From assembly GCF_018882215.1 (NCBI RefSeq), contig NZ_JACVOX010000003.1, forward strand, positions 186,001 through 250,000: a DNA stretch of 64,000 nucleotides, written 5' to 3'. Every line of letters begins with the position of its first letter. Within the stretch, counting starts at the first letter, position 1. This stretch comes from Polynucleobacter sp. AP-Kaivos-20-H2 (lineage in GTDB: Bacteria > Pseudomonadota > Gammaproteobacteria > Burkholderiales > Burkholderiaceae). The notes under the pieces were generated by a model. It searched no databases, was not told where the DNA came from, and saw only the letters and a program-made list of their open reading frames with translations. The translations under genes and the position numbers were made by a program. Below, piece by piece: positions 34,593 to 44,545 of the stretch.

Positions 34593-36101
34593 TTAATTTT
34601 TGGGTACCCAAAATTCAGTTACCCATGTTTGCCCACAAGTTTGTAGATCAATAGTTTCCAATTTAATGTAGTTGGCTTCCAAAATTTCACTGGAAATCAT
34701 TGGGTGAAAATCTTTTGTAGTTGTTATTAAGTTAAATTCTTTCTGGGAAATCTGACGTTCAATTGCATCGAAATGTGATTTAAAGCTATTGAAATAACTA
34801 TGTCTTTTTGGAAAAATTTTATCTAGGGATTTTGATGGCGCATCTAAACCAACATAGCACTCGGAGTGTCCGTTATCTAGCAATAAAGAATCACCCATGA
34901 TGGGGGCTAAGATGGGTGTCGAAATTAATTTCGGACCCTTGGTATCCGCTATGATCTGATTTGCACGACTCCATTTTAATAAAGCCTGCTCACTATATAT
35001 TGGTCGATATCCAAGTAGTTCGCCATGAAATATGCTAAAGATTATGACGCTTATAATAAAAAAATTGCGGGTCAATATCGATCTCAATTGGGAGAGGGAC
35101 ACTAATCCAATGATAATCAGGGCGGGTAAAGCCAGTTGATAATAGTAGCTTAAGAAGGCTCCAGTATTGCGTCCCAAGGGAATTAAGCAAATTGCAGCAA
35201 TTAATAGGACAAGAAGATATAAATTCTCCCCCTGGCTCCAAGAGCTATGATTTTTTACCCTGCGCACAAGGTAAATAAATATAAGAATTATGAGGGGCCA
35301 ATATTGATTAAAAAAGAGAATAAACTGACTTCGAGCATGGTCCCATCCACCGCCTACTGCATAGAATTGGGCTAGGATTGTGGCGTAAAAATAGGCAGGA
35401 TAAATCTGGTTTATTAAAAGAATCGATATTATTAAAATGCTTATGAAGAGAAACCCATAAATTAAGGATTTTTTCAAGCCTGTGTTTGCAAAAAGAAAAA
35501 GAAAGATGGGGGCACAAATATAAACAAAGTATTGTTTTGTATAGAATGCAAGAACAGTTCCCAATGCAACCATAAGGATTGAGAAATAGCTTTGGGATTT
35601 TCTAATTTGGGATAGGGAAAGTAACGTAATCAACAGCCCGCAGGGAGCTGGATTTAGTGTAAATACAGCATTTATTGCAGATACAGTCCAAAGAGCCGCT
35701 GTAAATCCAAGAATTGCTAGAAGGAGTTGGCCGCTTAAATGATAAATTTCAGAGGCAATTAGTACTGCCGTTAAGATAGCGCATGTACATACCAATAATT
35801 TGGTGATCAAAAATATATCAACGTGTATTCCCCAGCTTAGACCTCCAGCTAAAAGTGGAAAAACTAACCCATAGATATAAAAAAAAGGTGGTCCGGCAGA
35901 AAATGAGTAAGGGGAAGATTGATCGTAAAGTGCATTGCTAAGGTTAATGCTTCCCCAGTCCCTATATTCCGTTGCTATAGGGTAATAAATAAGAGTGATG
36001 CACTGAAAAAGCCAATGGCAAATAAAGTAGGCGGCCAAAAATAGAAAAAATAGCTGCAGTCGATTAAATGATTTCAATTGATTCCGGAGTTCTCTAATCA
36101 T
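34593..36101 (-). CDS. Polytopic membrane protein, possible GT-C glycosyltransferase
   Basis: The 502-residue protein has ten or more predicted membrane helices and a short soluble C-terminal domain. An N-terminal helix is followed by a periplasmic-facing loop containing EYRDWGS, where an acidic residue after the first helix recalls the GT-C fold of ArnT/PMT-type enzymes. No family-specific motif could be confirmed. The sequence is strongly AT-rich. Its location beside two GT-A-like genes and an acyltransferase remnant suggests a surface polysaccharide or pilin-glycan role. A 16-bp palindrome (34598-34613) lies at its end. The roughly 137-base gap to the IS element holds no gene. Confidence 0.5.
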   Translation of the reverse strand: MIRELRNQLKSFNRLQLFFLFLAAYFICHWLFQCITLIYYPIATEYRDWGSINLSNALYDQSSPYSFSAGPPFFYIYGLVFPLLAGGLSWGIHVDIFLITKLLVCTCAILTAVLIASEIYHLSGQLLLAILGFTAALWTVSAINAVFTLNPAPCGLLITLLSLSQIRKSQSYFSILMVALGTVLAFYTKQYFVYICAPIFLFLFANTGLKKSLIYGFLFISILIISILLINQIYPAYFYATILAQFYAVGGGWDHARSQFILFFNQYWPLIILIFIYLVRRVKNHSSWSQGENLYLLVLLIAAICLIPLGRNTGAFLSYYYQLALPALIIIGLVSLSQLRSILTRNFFIISVIIFSIFHGELLGYRPIYSEQALLKWSRANQIIADTKGPKLISTPILAPIMGDSLLLDNGHSECYVGLDAPSKSLDKIFPKRHSYFNSFKSHFDAIERQISQKEFNLITTTKDFHPMISSEILEANYIKLETIDLQTCGQTWVTEFWVPKN

Positions 36102-36124
36102 GCAAGTGTTTCACTAATTGGTGT

Positions 36125-36604
36125 TTACTTAACTTTTTTCCATGTACCACTCTTGCCACCACTCTTCTCTAGTATTTTGACATCACCCATCACCATGCCA
36201 CGGTCTACTGCTTTACACATATCGTAGATTGTGAGGAGGGCGACTTGGACTGCAGTTAAGGCTTCCATTTCAACACCGGTTGGCCCGGTGGTTTCTGCTC
36301 TAACTTGGCAGATAATGCTGCTTTCTTGAGGGTTGACCTCAAATTCTAGGCCAACGTGAGTGAGCGCCAATGGGTGGCAAAGAGGAATGAGGTCTGAAGT
36401 TCTTTTGGATGCTTGGATGCCTGCAATTCTAGCTATACCCAAGACATCTCCCTTTTTATGGGTGCCAGCCTCGACCATTTTGAAGGTTTCAGGAAGCATT
36501 GTGATCTTGCCCGTAGCAATCGCTATACGATGGGTATTAGGTTTATCGCCAACGTTTACCATGTGGGCTTGGCCACTAGCGTCAAAATGAGTGAGTTTAT
36601 TCAT
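36125..36604 (-). CDS. moaC: Cyclic pyranopterin monophosphate synthase MoaC
   Basis: Converts the MoaA product to cyclic pyranopterin monophosphate in molybdenum cofactor synthesis. The 159-residue form starting at ATG 36604 ([16 protein letters not shown]) matches the family length. An in-frame ATG further upstream at 36646 would add 14 residues and cross the start of the divergent protease gene, and is rejected. Conserved motifs are [29 protein letters not shown] and [13 protein letters not shown] with the catalytic MCKAVDRGM. No other moa gene is nearby. Confidence 0.95.
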   Translation of the reverse strand: MNKLTHFDASGQAHMVNVGDKPNTHRIAIATGKITMLPETFKMVEAGTHKKGDVLGIARIAGIQASKRTSDLIPLCHPLALTHVGLEFEVNPQESSIICQVRAETTGPTGVEMEALTAVQVALLTIYDMCKAVDRGMVMGDVKILEKSGGKSGTWKKVK

Positions 36605-36627
36605 GGGATAAGTTTTACCATATAGAG

Positions 36628-38328
36628 ATGCAAGACATAAAGTCAATTACAAAAACCTCTTTTTTGCACCGTGCTTTGGCTGTTCAGCTGATATTGGGAT
36701 TGGCTTGCTCTGAGTTTCCTGCATATGCAGCCACCCCTGTTGGCGATGTGTCGGTAGAGGGTAATTCAGCCGCTATTCAGAACATTGGCCGTGCCATGCA
36801 ATCACCTAATGCCCGCCCAGCTAATGCCCCCACGCGTAGCTCGATGCAGAGCCAACCCACCATTGTGTTGCCTGACATGGGAGACCCCGGTGGCGATGCC
36901 TTAAGTCGGGTAGACGAGAGAAGGTATGGCGAAATGATCATGCGTCAGATACGCCCTGATTCTGATTATTCAAATGACTTGCCGCTTTACGACTTTTTGA
37001 ATCAAATGGAGCGCCGATTATTGCAGGCTGCCAAAAAGTTACAACTCGGTGGCGCCAATGAGCAGGGCAGTGGCGCCTATAACTTCGAAGTATTTGCTGT
37101 TAAAGACAGTAGCATTAATGCGTTTGCATTGCCTGGCGGATTTATTGGCTTCCATACGGGCTTGATTGTGAGTGCTGAATCGGATTCTGAAGTCGCTTCC
37201 GTTATGGGTCATGAAACAGGTCACGTATTGCAGCGCCATCTTGCTCGTCAGATGGATAAACAAACCACGAACATGATGATTGCTATTGCAGGTATGGTGC
37301 TCGGTGCTTTGGCAATGTCCCGCAATCCCCAGGCTGGAGCTGGTTTAATGCAAGGTGGACAAGCAGTAGCGGTAAATAATCAACTCTCTTATTCAAGGGA
37401 TGCTGAACGTGAGGCGGACCGTGTAGGCTTTCAGATATTGGACGCCAGCGGATACGATGTGAATGGTGCCCCAGGGTTTTTCCAACGCTTGCAAAAAGTT
37501 ACTGGAATTATGGATAAGGGCGTACCCGCTTATGTGCGCACTCACCCCCTAACAACAGATCGTATTGCAGATATGCAAGATAGGGTGCGTACAGTTGCGC
37601 CACGTAATGTGCCCACTGCAGTTGAATTTTATTTCATTAAGGCACGTGCGCGTATGGAGCAGGCTGGCACCTCCAGCGGGATGTATGACTTAAAAAATAC
37701 ATTTGAGAGTCTTAGTAAACAGCAGCCGATTGGTAAGCAGTTAGAAGGTTTTTATGGCCTAGCTTTGATAGCGCAGCGCCAAGGAAAAATAGACCAAGCA
37801 GAGGTAGATTTGCAGCAAGCCCGCAATCTAGCCCAGAAGGCAAGTGCACCAGGATCGCCTATTCAAAGACAGAGCCTATCCTTGGATATCACTGCCTCTG
37901 AACTTGCTCTAGCAAAAGGTAAAGGGGAGGAGGCATTACAAATTGCCCAAGCTACTTTGCGTGCTTATCCCCAGTCATACGCTGCTGGTGCCGCCATGAT
38001 TAACGCGGAGTTGAAGCTGGGCCGCACCAACGATGCGATTACTTGGTTAAAAGCTCGCACAAGAGCTCAGCCTAATGAGGTTGTGTGGTGGAGCCTGCTA
38101 TCTAAATCCTATGACCAAGCCGGTAATATTCCCATGCGACATTACGCGCTCGGAGAAAAATACGCCCTTGAGGGTGCTTGGCCTTCGGCGATTGAACAAC
38201 TTCGCATTGCTAGATCAGCAGGCGGCGCTGATTTTTATCAGGGCTCGAGTATTGATGCCCGTTTACGAGAAATGCAGCGCCAGTATCAAGATGAGCTCAA
38301 GGAACAAGGCAAGCAAATGCCAGGCTAG
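36628..38328 (+). CDS. BepA-like M48 metalloprotease with TPR repeats
   Basis: Periplasmic zinc metalloprotease and chaperone of outer-membrane assembly, known in E. coli as BepA (YfgC), which helps LptD maturation. The 566-residue protein has a signal peptide ending near SEFPAYA (about residue 35). The M48 domain has the zinc-binding HETGH near residue 194 and the third ligand in [11 protein letters not shown] near residue 256. A C-terminal set of TPR-like helices follows from about residue 330. It is divergent from moaC with only 23 bases between the starts, so each promoter must lie inside the neighbouring gene or in this gap. Confidence 0.9.
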   Translation: MQDIKSITKTSFLHRALAVQLILGLACSEFPAYAATPVGDVSVEGNSAAIQNIGRAMQSPNARPANAPTRSSMQSQPTIVLPDMGDPGGDALSRVDERRYGEMIMRQIRPDSDYSNDLPLYDFLNQMERRLLQAAKKLQLGGANEQGSGAYNFEVFAVKDSSINAFALPGGFIGFHTGLIVSAESDSEVASVMGHETGHVLQRHLARQMDKQTTNMMIAIAGMVLGALAMSRNPQAGAGLMQGGQAVAVNNQLSYSRDAEREADRVGFQILDASGYDVNGAPGFFQRLQKVTGIMDKGVPAYVRTHPLTTDRIADMQDRVRTVAPRNVPTAVEFYFIKARARMEQAGTSSGMYDLKNTFESLSKQQPIGKQLEGFYGLALIAQRQGKIDQAEVDLQQARNLAQKASAPGSPIQRQSLSLDITASELALAKGKGEEALQIAQATLRAYPQSYAAGAAMINAELKLGRTNDAITWLKARTRAQPNEVVWWSLLSKSYDQAGNIPMRHYALGEKYALEGAWPSAIEQLRIARSAGGADFYQGSSIDARLREMQRQYQDELKEQGKQMPG

Positions 38329-38939
38329 GGCTGTGGTTTGGCGATGAAGTTAAAGCGAGCGGCGATCTCTTGAGAATGAATAGGATCTAAGGGCAGCGTT
38401 TTATCATGCCAAACCCATGATCCACCAAAACTGCAGGCTTCTTCGCGAAGCTTTGCGAGTTCAGAAAAATGTTCCAGATCGTGATCATGTAAAAGGGCTA
38501 TTGATTGAGATTCATTTTTGAGAAATTGCTGATTATCTTTATTGCTGTAAATGGCCTCGTTTACTTTTCCAACGATATAAATATTGCCTTTTTCATCGCT
38601 TAGTGCGGCAGCAGGCTCCATGGTTTGATGGCATTGATTAGTGAGACGCGAACCGGTTTCACTCGGGATGATGCGCGCTATCCAAGGGGTTGCATCAAGA
38701 GTTACAAAAACGCGTTGCGGGCCATTCTGGAAGAAGTATCTGCCAATCTCATCGCAAGCGTAGTTGCGAATAATGAATTCATTGAGAGCAGCATGATGAA
38801 TCACTTGCCCAGGAAGATGATTTTGTTGCGTGAACTCATCCCGCATGCGCCATTGACCGCGGCGATCTAAAGCAAGCCAACCATAGCAATCAGGTACATT
38901 AGGCCACTTTATGAGTGACCGAAGCACTTGATCATCCAT
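38325..38939 (-). CDS. Uncharacterised conserved betaproteobacterial protein
   Basis: The 204-residue soluble protein begins MDDQVLRSLIKWPNVPDCYGWLALDRRGQW. It has a YFFQNGPQRVFVTLDATPW block and a C-terminal CSFGGSWVWHDK. It resembles a family recalled from Burkholderiales (possibly DUF2946), but I am not sure of that number. No signal peptide, membrane helix or catalytic motif is apparent. It is the last gene of the ilvE-to-here run on the minus strand, 5 bases after the NTF2-like gene, and overlaps the protease gene stop by 4 bases. Confidence 0.6.
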   Translation of the reverse strand: MDDQVLRSLIKWPNVPDCYGWLALDRRGQWRMRDEFTQQNHLPGQVIHHAALNEFIIRNYACDEIGRYFFQNGPQRVFVTLDATPWIARIIPSETGSRLTNQCHQTMEPAAALSDEKGNIYIVGKVNEAIYSNKDNQQFLKNESQSIALLHDHDLEHFSELAKLREEACSFGGSWVWHDKTLPLDPIHSQEIAARFNFIAKPQP

Positions 38940-38944
38940 AATGT

Positions 38945-39379
38945 TTAATGCAAACCGTGTGGTGTAGAGGGCGCGTCGAAGGTGTCTTCTGTGGAGTGAC
39001 TGGCATGCAAATGGGCAATCCGCCAGCCCTGACTATCTTGTAGAAGTACGAGTGTGATATTCAGAAAAAATTCTGCTTCAACTTGATCGGCTCTCAGATG
39101 CACTGCTTCGGAGGTGTCGTATACAGCGGCACCTAAAACAGAATGGCTAATACAAGCAATGGGCTCAAGAAATAAAGGTTGCTTGGCTAACAGTCTTTCT
39201 AGGCCTTCACGAATTTCAGCATGACCTGTTAGTCGATGACCTTCGGGCAGAACGCAGGTAATAGAATCATCATCCAACCAAATATCCAGAGCGCCTTGAA
39301 CATCGCGATGACGTAGGGCATCTCGCCATGCCTCAACAACATCATCTGCATTGTGAAAGAGTCTGGCAAGTTTAGTCAT
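38945..39379 (-). CDS. NTF2/SnoaL-like domain protein
   Basis: The 144-residue protein has the cone-shaped NTF2/SnoaL-like fold: an N-terminal helix pair (DDVVEAWRDALRHRDVQGAL), the WLDDDSITCVLPEGHRLTGH segment and a C-terminal strand with QGWRIAHLHASHS. Members act as small enzymes or ligand-binding proteins; no substrate can be assigned. It lies between waaF and an uncharacterised gene in what is probably one transcript. Confidence 0.78.
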   Translation of the reverse strand: MTKLARLFHNADDVVEAWRDALRHRDVQGALDIWLDDDSITCVLPEGHRLTGHAEIREGLERLLAKQPLFLEPIACISHSVLGAAVYDTSEAVHLRADQVEAEFFLNITLVLLQDSQGWRIAHLHASHSTEDTFDAPSTPHGLH

Positions 39380-39396
39380 GGCTTACTGTTCCTGGG

Positions 39397-40437
39397 TTAT
39401 TGCTGCAATGTATTCAGTGTAGCGAATACTTGTTCCGGCAAGATGTCGTTTAAGCACTTTAAGTGACCCAGTGGGCATTCTCTTTTATGACATGGACTGC
39501 AAGGCAGGTTGAGCCAGATTACCTTGGCTTTGTCTGACAAGGGTGGGGTATGGGCTGGGTCGCTTGATCCAAAAATGGCAACCTGAGGCATTTTGAGGGC
39601 CGCGGCAATGTGCATTAAACCGGAGTCATTGCTGATAATCGCTTTACTCATGCCAATCAGGGCAATCGCTTCATCTAGTGAAGTATCTCCACACCAGTTA
39701 TGAATGTGACTATTTTGCATTGCTTGTGATTGAATTTCTTGGGCAAGTGCGTGGTCCCCTTTGCTGCCCAAAAGGATGATCTGATTATGCGGATTACTAG
39801 CAAAAAGTTTTTGCGCCAATTGTGCAAAGTGACTTGTTGGCCAGCGTTTGGTTGGGCCGTACTCGGCGCCCGGGCACATTACATAAATATTGGCTGGATC
39901 AACATTGGCGCTGACTAATTTAACAAGGACAGATTGTTTGGCTGCGGTCGAAACATTTAATTTAGGTACGAGTTGACTTTCTGTTGCTGCAACTCGCTCC
40001 TCATTGAGAAGTTGGCTTAATGCAAGATAGTGCTCCACCATAGGTGGGCGATTCACCTTGCTCGGATTGTTTAGTGATAAGTTAATAAAGCCAAAGCGGA
40101 ATTCACCGCGATAGCCTACTCGAAAAGGAATTTTAGCGAGCCAAGGAATGAGTGCTGACTTAAGGCTATTGGGTAATACAAAACAGGCTTGGTATTTTTT
40201 TGTTGCAAGCTTGTTTGCTAGTTGTTTGCGTAAGTTCCACTGTAGCTGTTTGTGTTCAAACTTAGCTTCGATGACTTCATGTACTTCAGAGCAAGCACGA
40301 TAAATTGGGGCCACCCAAGTACTTGCGAGGACATCAATGTTTGCTTCTGGATATTGTTCTTTGAGGGATGCCAATAGTGGCTGAGTCATCACAGCATCCC
40401 CAATCCAGTTTGGGGCAATGATCAGAATACCTTGCAT
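39397..40437 (-). CDS. waaF: ADP-heptose:LPS heptosyltransferase II
   Basis: Adds the second heptose to the LPS inner core, using ADP-heptose whose synthesis needs gmhB at 6.3 kb. The 346-residue GT9 protein has the opening APNWIGDAVMTQPLL, the CPGAEYGPTKRWP donor-binding motif and ISNDSGLMHIAAAL near the C-terminus, ending with the CSPCHKRECPLGHLKC segment. All typical of WaaF. It follows the zinc-finger gene after 46 bases. Confidence 0.94.
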   Translation of the reverse strand: MQGILIIAPNWIGDAVMTQPLLASLKEQYPEANIDVLASTWVAPIYRACSEVHEVIEAKFEHKQLQWNLRKQLANKLATKKYQACFVLPNSLKSALIPWLAKIPFRVGYRGEFRFGFINLSLNNPSKVNRPPMVEHYLALSQLLNEERVAATESQLVPKLNVSTAAKQSVLVKLVSANVDPANIYVMCPGAEYGPTKRWPTSHFAQLAQKLFASNPHNQIILLGSKGDHALAQEIQSQAMQNSHIHNWCGDTSLDEAIALIGMSKAIISNDSGLMHIAAALKMPQVAIFGSSDPAHTPPLSDKAKVIWLNLPCSPCHKRECPLGHLKCLNDILPEQVFATLNTLQQ

Positions 40438-40483
40438 GTGATGTATCCCGACTCAGCACCCCAAAAAGAGGTGCTGATAAGGC

Positions 40484-40672
40484 TTAGTGACCGTGCGGCT
40501 CAGTGCCGGGAATGAGTTTGTACTCTGTGCCACAGTATGGGCACTTGGCTTCACCGGTCTCAGTGATATCCAGAAAAACGCGTGGATGTGAGTTCCATGC
40601 AGGAGTTTTATTGGTGGGGCAATGCAAAGGTAAATCTTTGCCATCCACCATAACCACTTGAGCTTGAGTCAT
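40484..40672 (-). CDS. CHCC zinc-finger protein
   Basis: The 62-residue protein matches the zf-CHCC family: a C-x-H-x-C-x2-C arrangement with LHCP, SHPRVFLDI and CPYCGTEYKL. The same fold occurs in the NDUFS6 subunit of respiratory complex I, but its role as a free-standing bacterial protein is unknown. In this lineage it is often next to ilvE and waaF, as here, 23 bases after ilvE. Confidence 0.88.
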   Translation of the reverse strand: MTQAQVVMVDGKDLPLHCPTNKTPAWNSHPRVFLDITETGEAKCPYCGTEYKLIPGTEPHGH

Positions 40673-40695
40673 GTGCTGTTTCCTAATTGCTGAAA

Positions 40696-41619
40696 TTATT
40701 TAACGTAAGTGAGCCAAGATTTGTATTTAGGATCTCTGCCGTAGACAGCATCGAAATACGTCTTCTGAATTTTTTCAGTAATTGGACCACGTTTGCCATC
40801 ACCAATCGTACGGTCATCTAATTCGCGAATTGGGGTAACTTCAGCCGCCGTGCCAGTGAAGAACGCTTCGTCAGCGGAATAGACTTCATCACGAGTGAGA
40901 CGTTTTTCGCGAATTTCGTAACCCAAATCTTTTGCGATCTGCATGACAGAGTCACGCGTGATGCCATCTAAGCATGAGGCTAAATCTGGTGTGTAAACGA
41001 TACCATTTCGAACCATGAAGAGGTTTTCGCCAGAGCCTTCAGAAACATAACCTTCGGTATCTAGTAACAGAGCTTCGTCGTATCCATTGGCAGTTACTTC
41101 TTGGTTGGCCAAAATGGAGTTGATGTAATAGCCCGATGCCTTGGCGCGAACGAGTGAAGAATTGACGAAATGACGTGTAAATGAAGAGGTTTTAACCCGA
41201 ATGCCCTTATTTAGACCATCTTCGCCCAAATAAGCGCCCCATTCCCAGGCGGCGATTGAGGTGTGGATGCTATTACCTTTGGGGGAGATTCCCAATTTTT
41301 GGGAGCCTATAAAGATAATTGGGCGGATATAGCAGGCTTCGAGCTTATTGCTGTTGACCACGTCAATAATGCCCTGGGTGATCTCTTCTGGGCTGTATGG
41401 CATGTTCATTTGGAAGATCTTAGTGCCATTAAAAAGGCGCTTTACGTGCTCTGGAAGACGGAAAATAGCGGTTCCCTGGGGAGTTTTATAGGCTCTGATA
41501 CCCTCAAATACACCCATTCCGTAGTGCAGGCTATGGGTTAGCACGTGAATATTGGCCTCGCGCCAAGGAATTAGCTTCCCATCAGTCCAAATAAAGCCAT
41601 CGCGGTCGGACATCGACAT
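40696..41619 (-). CDS. ilvE: Branched-chain amino acid aminotransferase
   Basis: PLP-dependent class IV aminotransferase for leucine, isoleucine and valine. The 307-residue protein starts MSMSDRDGFIWTDGKLIPW and has the conserved HYGMGVFEGIRAY block, the PLP lysine in VRAKASGYYINSILA, and the EGSGENLFMVRNG and FFTGTAAEVTPIRE motifs. It heads the five-gene minus-strand run toward the M48 protease gene. The 209-base region upstream (41620-41828) must hold its promoter and that of pgk. Confidence 0.95.
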   Translation of the reverse strand: MSMSDRDGFIWTDGKLIPWREANIHVLTHSLHYGMGVFEGIRAYKTPQGTAIFRLPEHVKRLFNGTKIFQMNMPYSPEEITQGIIDVVNSNKLEACYIRPIIFIGSQKLGISPKGNSIHTSIAAWEWGAYLGEDGLNKGIRVKTSSFTRHFVNSSLVRAKASGYYINSILANQEVTANGYDEALLLDTEGYVSEGSGENLFMVRNGIVYTPDLASCLDGITRDSVMQIAKDLGYEIREKRLTRDEVYSADEAFFTGTAAEVTPIRELDDRTIGDGKRGPITEKIQKTYFDAVYGRDPKYKSWLTYVK

Positions 41620-41828
41620 TTTCTTTACCTTTTGTGTCTATTAAGTATCTTTAAAAGCGGTTTAAGCAGAGCACTAGGCTAGCAGTTTTTGCTCTTCCGG
41701 CCCAGAATGCATTTAAGTCCTTATTGTAGAACAGGCAGGGCAGTCTGTCGGCTCCGATCCTCGGGGGTGGATGGGCCAGAGCCTTTAGAATGGAACATTC
41801 CCCATAAACCACTTATTTACCAAAACTC

Positions 41829-43040
41829 ATGCCGGAATCCTTATTTAAAGTTAAGCGTTTAAGTGAATTAGCCCAATCAGGTCAGTTAAAGGGTAAGCGG
41901 GTATTTATCCGAGCCGATTTGAATGTTCCTCAAGACGAGGCAGGAAACATTACAGAAGACACTCGTATTCGCGCATCGATGCCTGCTGTGCAGATGTGTT
42001 TGGATGCTGGGGCAGCAGTGATGGTGACTTCGCATTTAGGTCGCCCAACCGAAGGGGAATTTAAACCTGAAGATAGTTTGGCTCCTGTAGCCGATCGCAT
42101 TGCTACTTTGCTGAATCGCAAAGTTCCATTAATTAGCGACTGGGTGGATGGCGGATTTGAAGTGAATCCAGGCGAGGTAGTCTTACTGGAAAACTGTCGA
42201 TTGAATGTCGGTGAGAAAAAGAATAGCGACGAGCTGGCCAAAAAAATTGCTGCGTTATGTGATGTGTATGTCAACGATGCATTTGGAACTGCGCATCGCG
42301 CTGAAGCTACTACCTATGGTGTGGCGAAGTTCGCACCTGTCGCCTGTGCTGGTCCTTTAATGGCTGCTGAATTGGATGCGCTGAGTCGTGCATTAGCGAG
42401 CCCAAAACGTCCTCTGGTTGCGATTGTTGCTGGCTCTAAAGTTTCTTCTAAGTTGACGATTCTGAAAGCGCTCTCTGAGAAAGTGGATGAGCTCATCGTT
42501 GGCGGCGGCATTGCCAATACTTTCATGCTGGCCAAGGGGTTGCCGATTGGTAAATCTCTTGCTGAGCCTGATTTAGTGGACGAAGCAAGAGAGATTATGG
42601 AGATCATGGAAAAGCGTGGCGCTCATGTGCCGATTCCTGAAGACGTAGTGGTTGCCAATGAGTTGTCTCCATTAGCCCGCGCAAACCGCGTACCTGCGGA
42701 TCAAGTTGCAGAAGACGACATGATTTTGGATATTGGTCCAAAGACTGCTGCACGTTTATCCATCATGCTCGCTCACGCTGGCACGATTGTTTGGAACGGT
42801 CCATTGGGCGTATTTGAAATTGATCAATTTGGTGGCGGCACCAAGATGTTGGCCGCAGCCATTGCGCACTCACCCGCATTCTCGATTGCTGGTGGCGGTG
42901 ATACTTTGGCGGCTATTGCAAAGTACGGTATCGAGAATCAAGTGGATTACATCTCTACTGGCGGTGGCGCCTTCTTAGAATTCTTAGAAGGCAAAACTTT
43001 GCCAGCCTTTGCGGTACTTGCTGAAAGAGCGAAAGACTAA
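41829..43040 (+). CDS. pgk: Phosphoglycerate kinase
   Basis: Glycolytic/gluconeogenic enzyme interconverting 1,3-bisphosphoglycerate and 3-phosphoglycerate. The 403-residue product has the [13 protein letters not shown]-terminal motif, SHLGRPTEG, the hinge and the C-terminal GGGDTLAAI and [14 protein letters not shown] nucleotide-binding segments. It is followed by pyk after 2 bases and by fbaA, so three lower-glycolysis enzymes are grouped. Confidence 0.97.
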   Translation: MPESLFKVKRLSELAQSGQLKGKRVFIRADLNVPQDEAGNITEDTRIRASMPAVQMCLDAGAAVMVTSHLGRPTEGEFKPEDSLAPVADRIATLLNRKVPLISDWVDGGFEVNPGEVVLLENCRLNVGEKKNSDELAKKIAALCDVYVNDAFGTAHRAEATTYGVAKFAPVACAGPLMAAELDALSRALASPKRPLVAIVAGSKVSSKLTILKALSEKVDELIVGGGIANTFMLAKGLPIGKSLAEPDLVDEAREIMEIMEKRGAHVPIPEDVVVANELSPLARANRVPADQVAEDDMILDIGPKTAARLSIMLAHAGTIVWNGPLGVFEIDQFGGGTKMLAAAIAHSPAFSIAGGGDTLAAIAKYGIENQVDYISTGGGAFLEFLEGKTLPAFAVLAERAKD

Positions 43041-43042
43041 AT

Positions 43043-44479
43043 ATGTTAAGAGCAACCAAGATCATTGCAACTTTAGGACCTGCTTCTGAAAAGCCCGAAG
43101 TGTTACGTGACATGATTCGAGCCGGTGTAGATGTAGTGCGTATGAACTTCTCTCACGGTACCATTGCCGACCATAAGGCGCGCCATGATTTGGTGCGAAC
43201 CATCTCCGCTGAGGTAGGCAAAGAGGTTGGCATCATGGCCGACTTACAAGGCCCTAAAATTCGTGTGGGTAAATTTACAGATAGCAAAATCCTTCTGAAA
43301 GAAGGCGACAAATTTACCTTGGATGTAGCCTGTGAGCTCGGTGACCAAACTAAAGTAGGCCTTGATTACAAAGAGTTGCCAGGTGATGTAAAGCCAGGCG
43401 ACCGTCTTTTATTAAATGATGGTTTAGTGGTTCTGACAGTTGATAGTGTTAGGGGCGGAGAGATATTTACGATTGTTGAGCAAGGCGGACCACTCTCCAA
43501 TAACAAAGGCATTAATCGTGCTGGCGGTGGCTTAACTGCTCCTGCGCTGACTGAAAAAGATATTGCTGACTTAGATGCCGCAATCTCAATGGGCGTGGAT
43601 TTCTTGGCGATCAGCTTTCCTAAAGATGGTGCTGATATGGCCTATGCCCGTCAGTTGGCTGATGCCGCTAGTGCCAAGTATGGTGTTGGCAAGGTCAGAA
43701 CCATTGCAAAGGTAGAGCGCGCAGAAGCGATTGAGCCTGAAGCCCTCAAAAGCATTATTGCTGAGAGTGACGGCATCATGGTTGCTCGCGGTGATCTCGC
43801 CATTGAGGTGGGTAATGCAGCAGTGCCTGCATTACAAAAGCGCATGATTGCTTGGGCGCGTGAAGCAGATAAATTTACGATTACTGCTACACAAATGATG
43901 GAGTCGATGATTAATGCTCCAGTGCCAACACGTGCTGAAGTCAGCGACGTTGCTAATGCAGTATTGGATGGTACTGATGCAGTGATGCTATCTGCTGAGT
44001 CTGCTGCTGGCATGTATCCAGTGCAAACTATTAAAGCGATGGCGGAGATCTGCGTTGAAGCAGAAAAGTCAGATCGCGTGAAACTTGATACTGACTTTTT
44101 AGATCAGACTTTTACTCGAATCGATCAAACGATTGCCCTGGGAGCCTTATTTACTGCTCATCATTTAAATGCTGATGCTATCGCAGCTTTAACTGACTCT
44201 GGCTCAACGGCTATTTGGATGAGTCGTCATAATATTCACGTCCCGATTTTTGCATTGACCTCCAAGATCTCTACGCAGCGGGCATTAAGCACTTATCGTA
44301 ATGTCACCCCAATCGGCTTGGACTACACAAAAGATCGTGATACGGCATTGCAAGAGGTTGAGGCATGCTTGAAAAAAGTAGGCGCCGTAAAAACAGGTAA
44401 TACCGTTGTACTTACTTCTGGGGAGCCGATGGGCGAGCCCGGTGGCACCAATACGCTCAAAATTATTCATGTGAAGTAG
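43043..44479 (+). CDS. pyk: Pyruvate kinase
   Basis: Converts phosphoenolpyruvate and ADP to pyruvate and ATP. The 478-residue protein starts LRATKIIATLGPASEKPE and has the substrate/metal-binding MNFSHGT, the MADLQGPKIRVG motif and the GIMVARGDLAIEVG segment, then a C-terminal allosteric-type domain with TDSGSTAIWMSR. It sits 2 bases after pgk. Confidence 0.97.
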   Translation: MLRATKIIATLGPASEKPEVLRDMIRAGVDVVRMNFSHGTIADHKARHDLVRTISAEVGKEVGIMADLQGPKIRVGKFTDSKILLKEGDKFTLDVACELGDQTKVGLDYKELPGDVKPGDRLLLNDGLVVLTVDSVRGGEIFTIVEQGGPLSNNKGINRAGGGLTAPALTEKDIADLDAAISMGVDFLAISFPKDGADMAYARQLADAASAKYGVGKVRTIAKVERAEAIEPEALKSIIAESDGIMVARGDLAIEVGNAAVPALQKRMIAWAREADKFTITATQMMESMINAPVPTRAEVSDVANAVLDGTDAVMLSAESAAGMYPVQTIKAMAEICVEAEKSDRVKLDTDFLDQTFTRIDQTIALGALFTAHHLNADAIAALTDSGSTAIWMSRHNIHVPIFALTSKISTQRALSTYRNVTPIGLDYTKDRDTALQEVEACLKKVGAVKTGNTVVLTSGEPMGEPGGTNTLKIIHVK

Positions 44480-44545
44480 TTCACATTGAAAAAGATTCAA
44501 AACAGATTTATTTTTAACCTCCTTACTATTTATTAAGAGAACACC

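Noticed and set aside
34598..34613. 16-bp palindrome TTTTGGGTACCCAAAA
   Set aside because: A single palindrome without a loop or T-tract at a gene end; no partner site was seen, so no function is claimed.
34445..34654. Plus-strand ORF of 69 residues after the IS30 transposase
   Set aside because: It starts inside the transposase stop and right inverted repeat and ends antisense to the GT-C-like gene; no homology is recognised.
36605..36646. Longer moaC start at 36646
   Set aside because: It adds 14 residues not found in the family and would overlap the start of the divergent protease gene.
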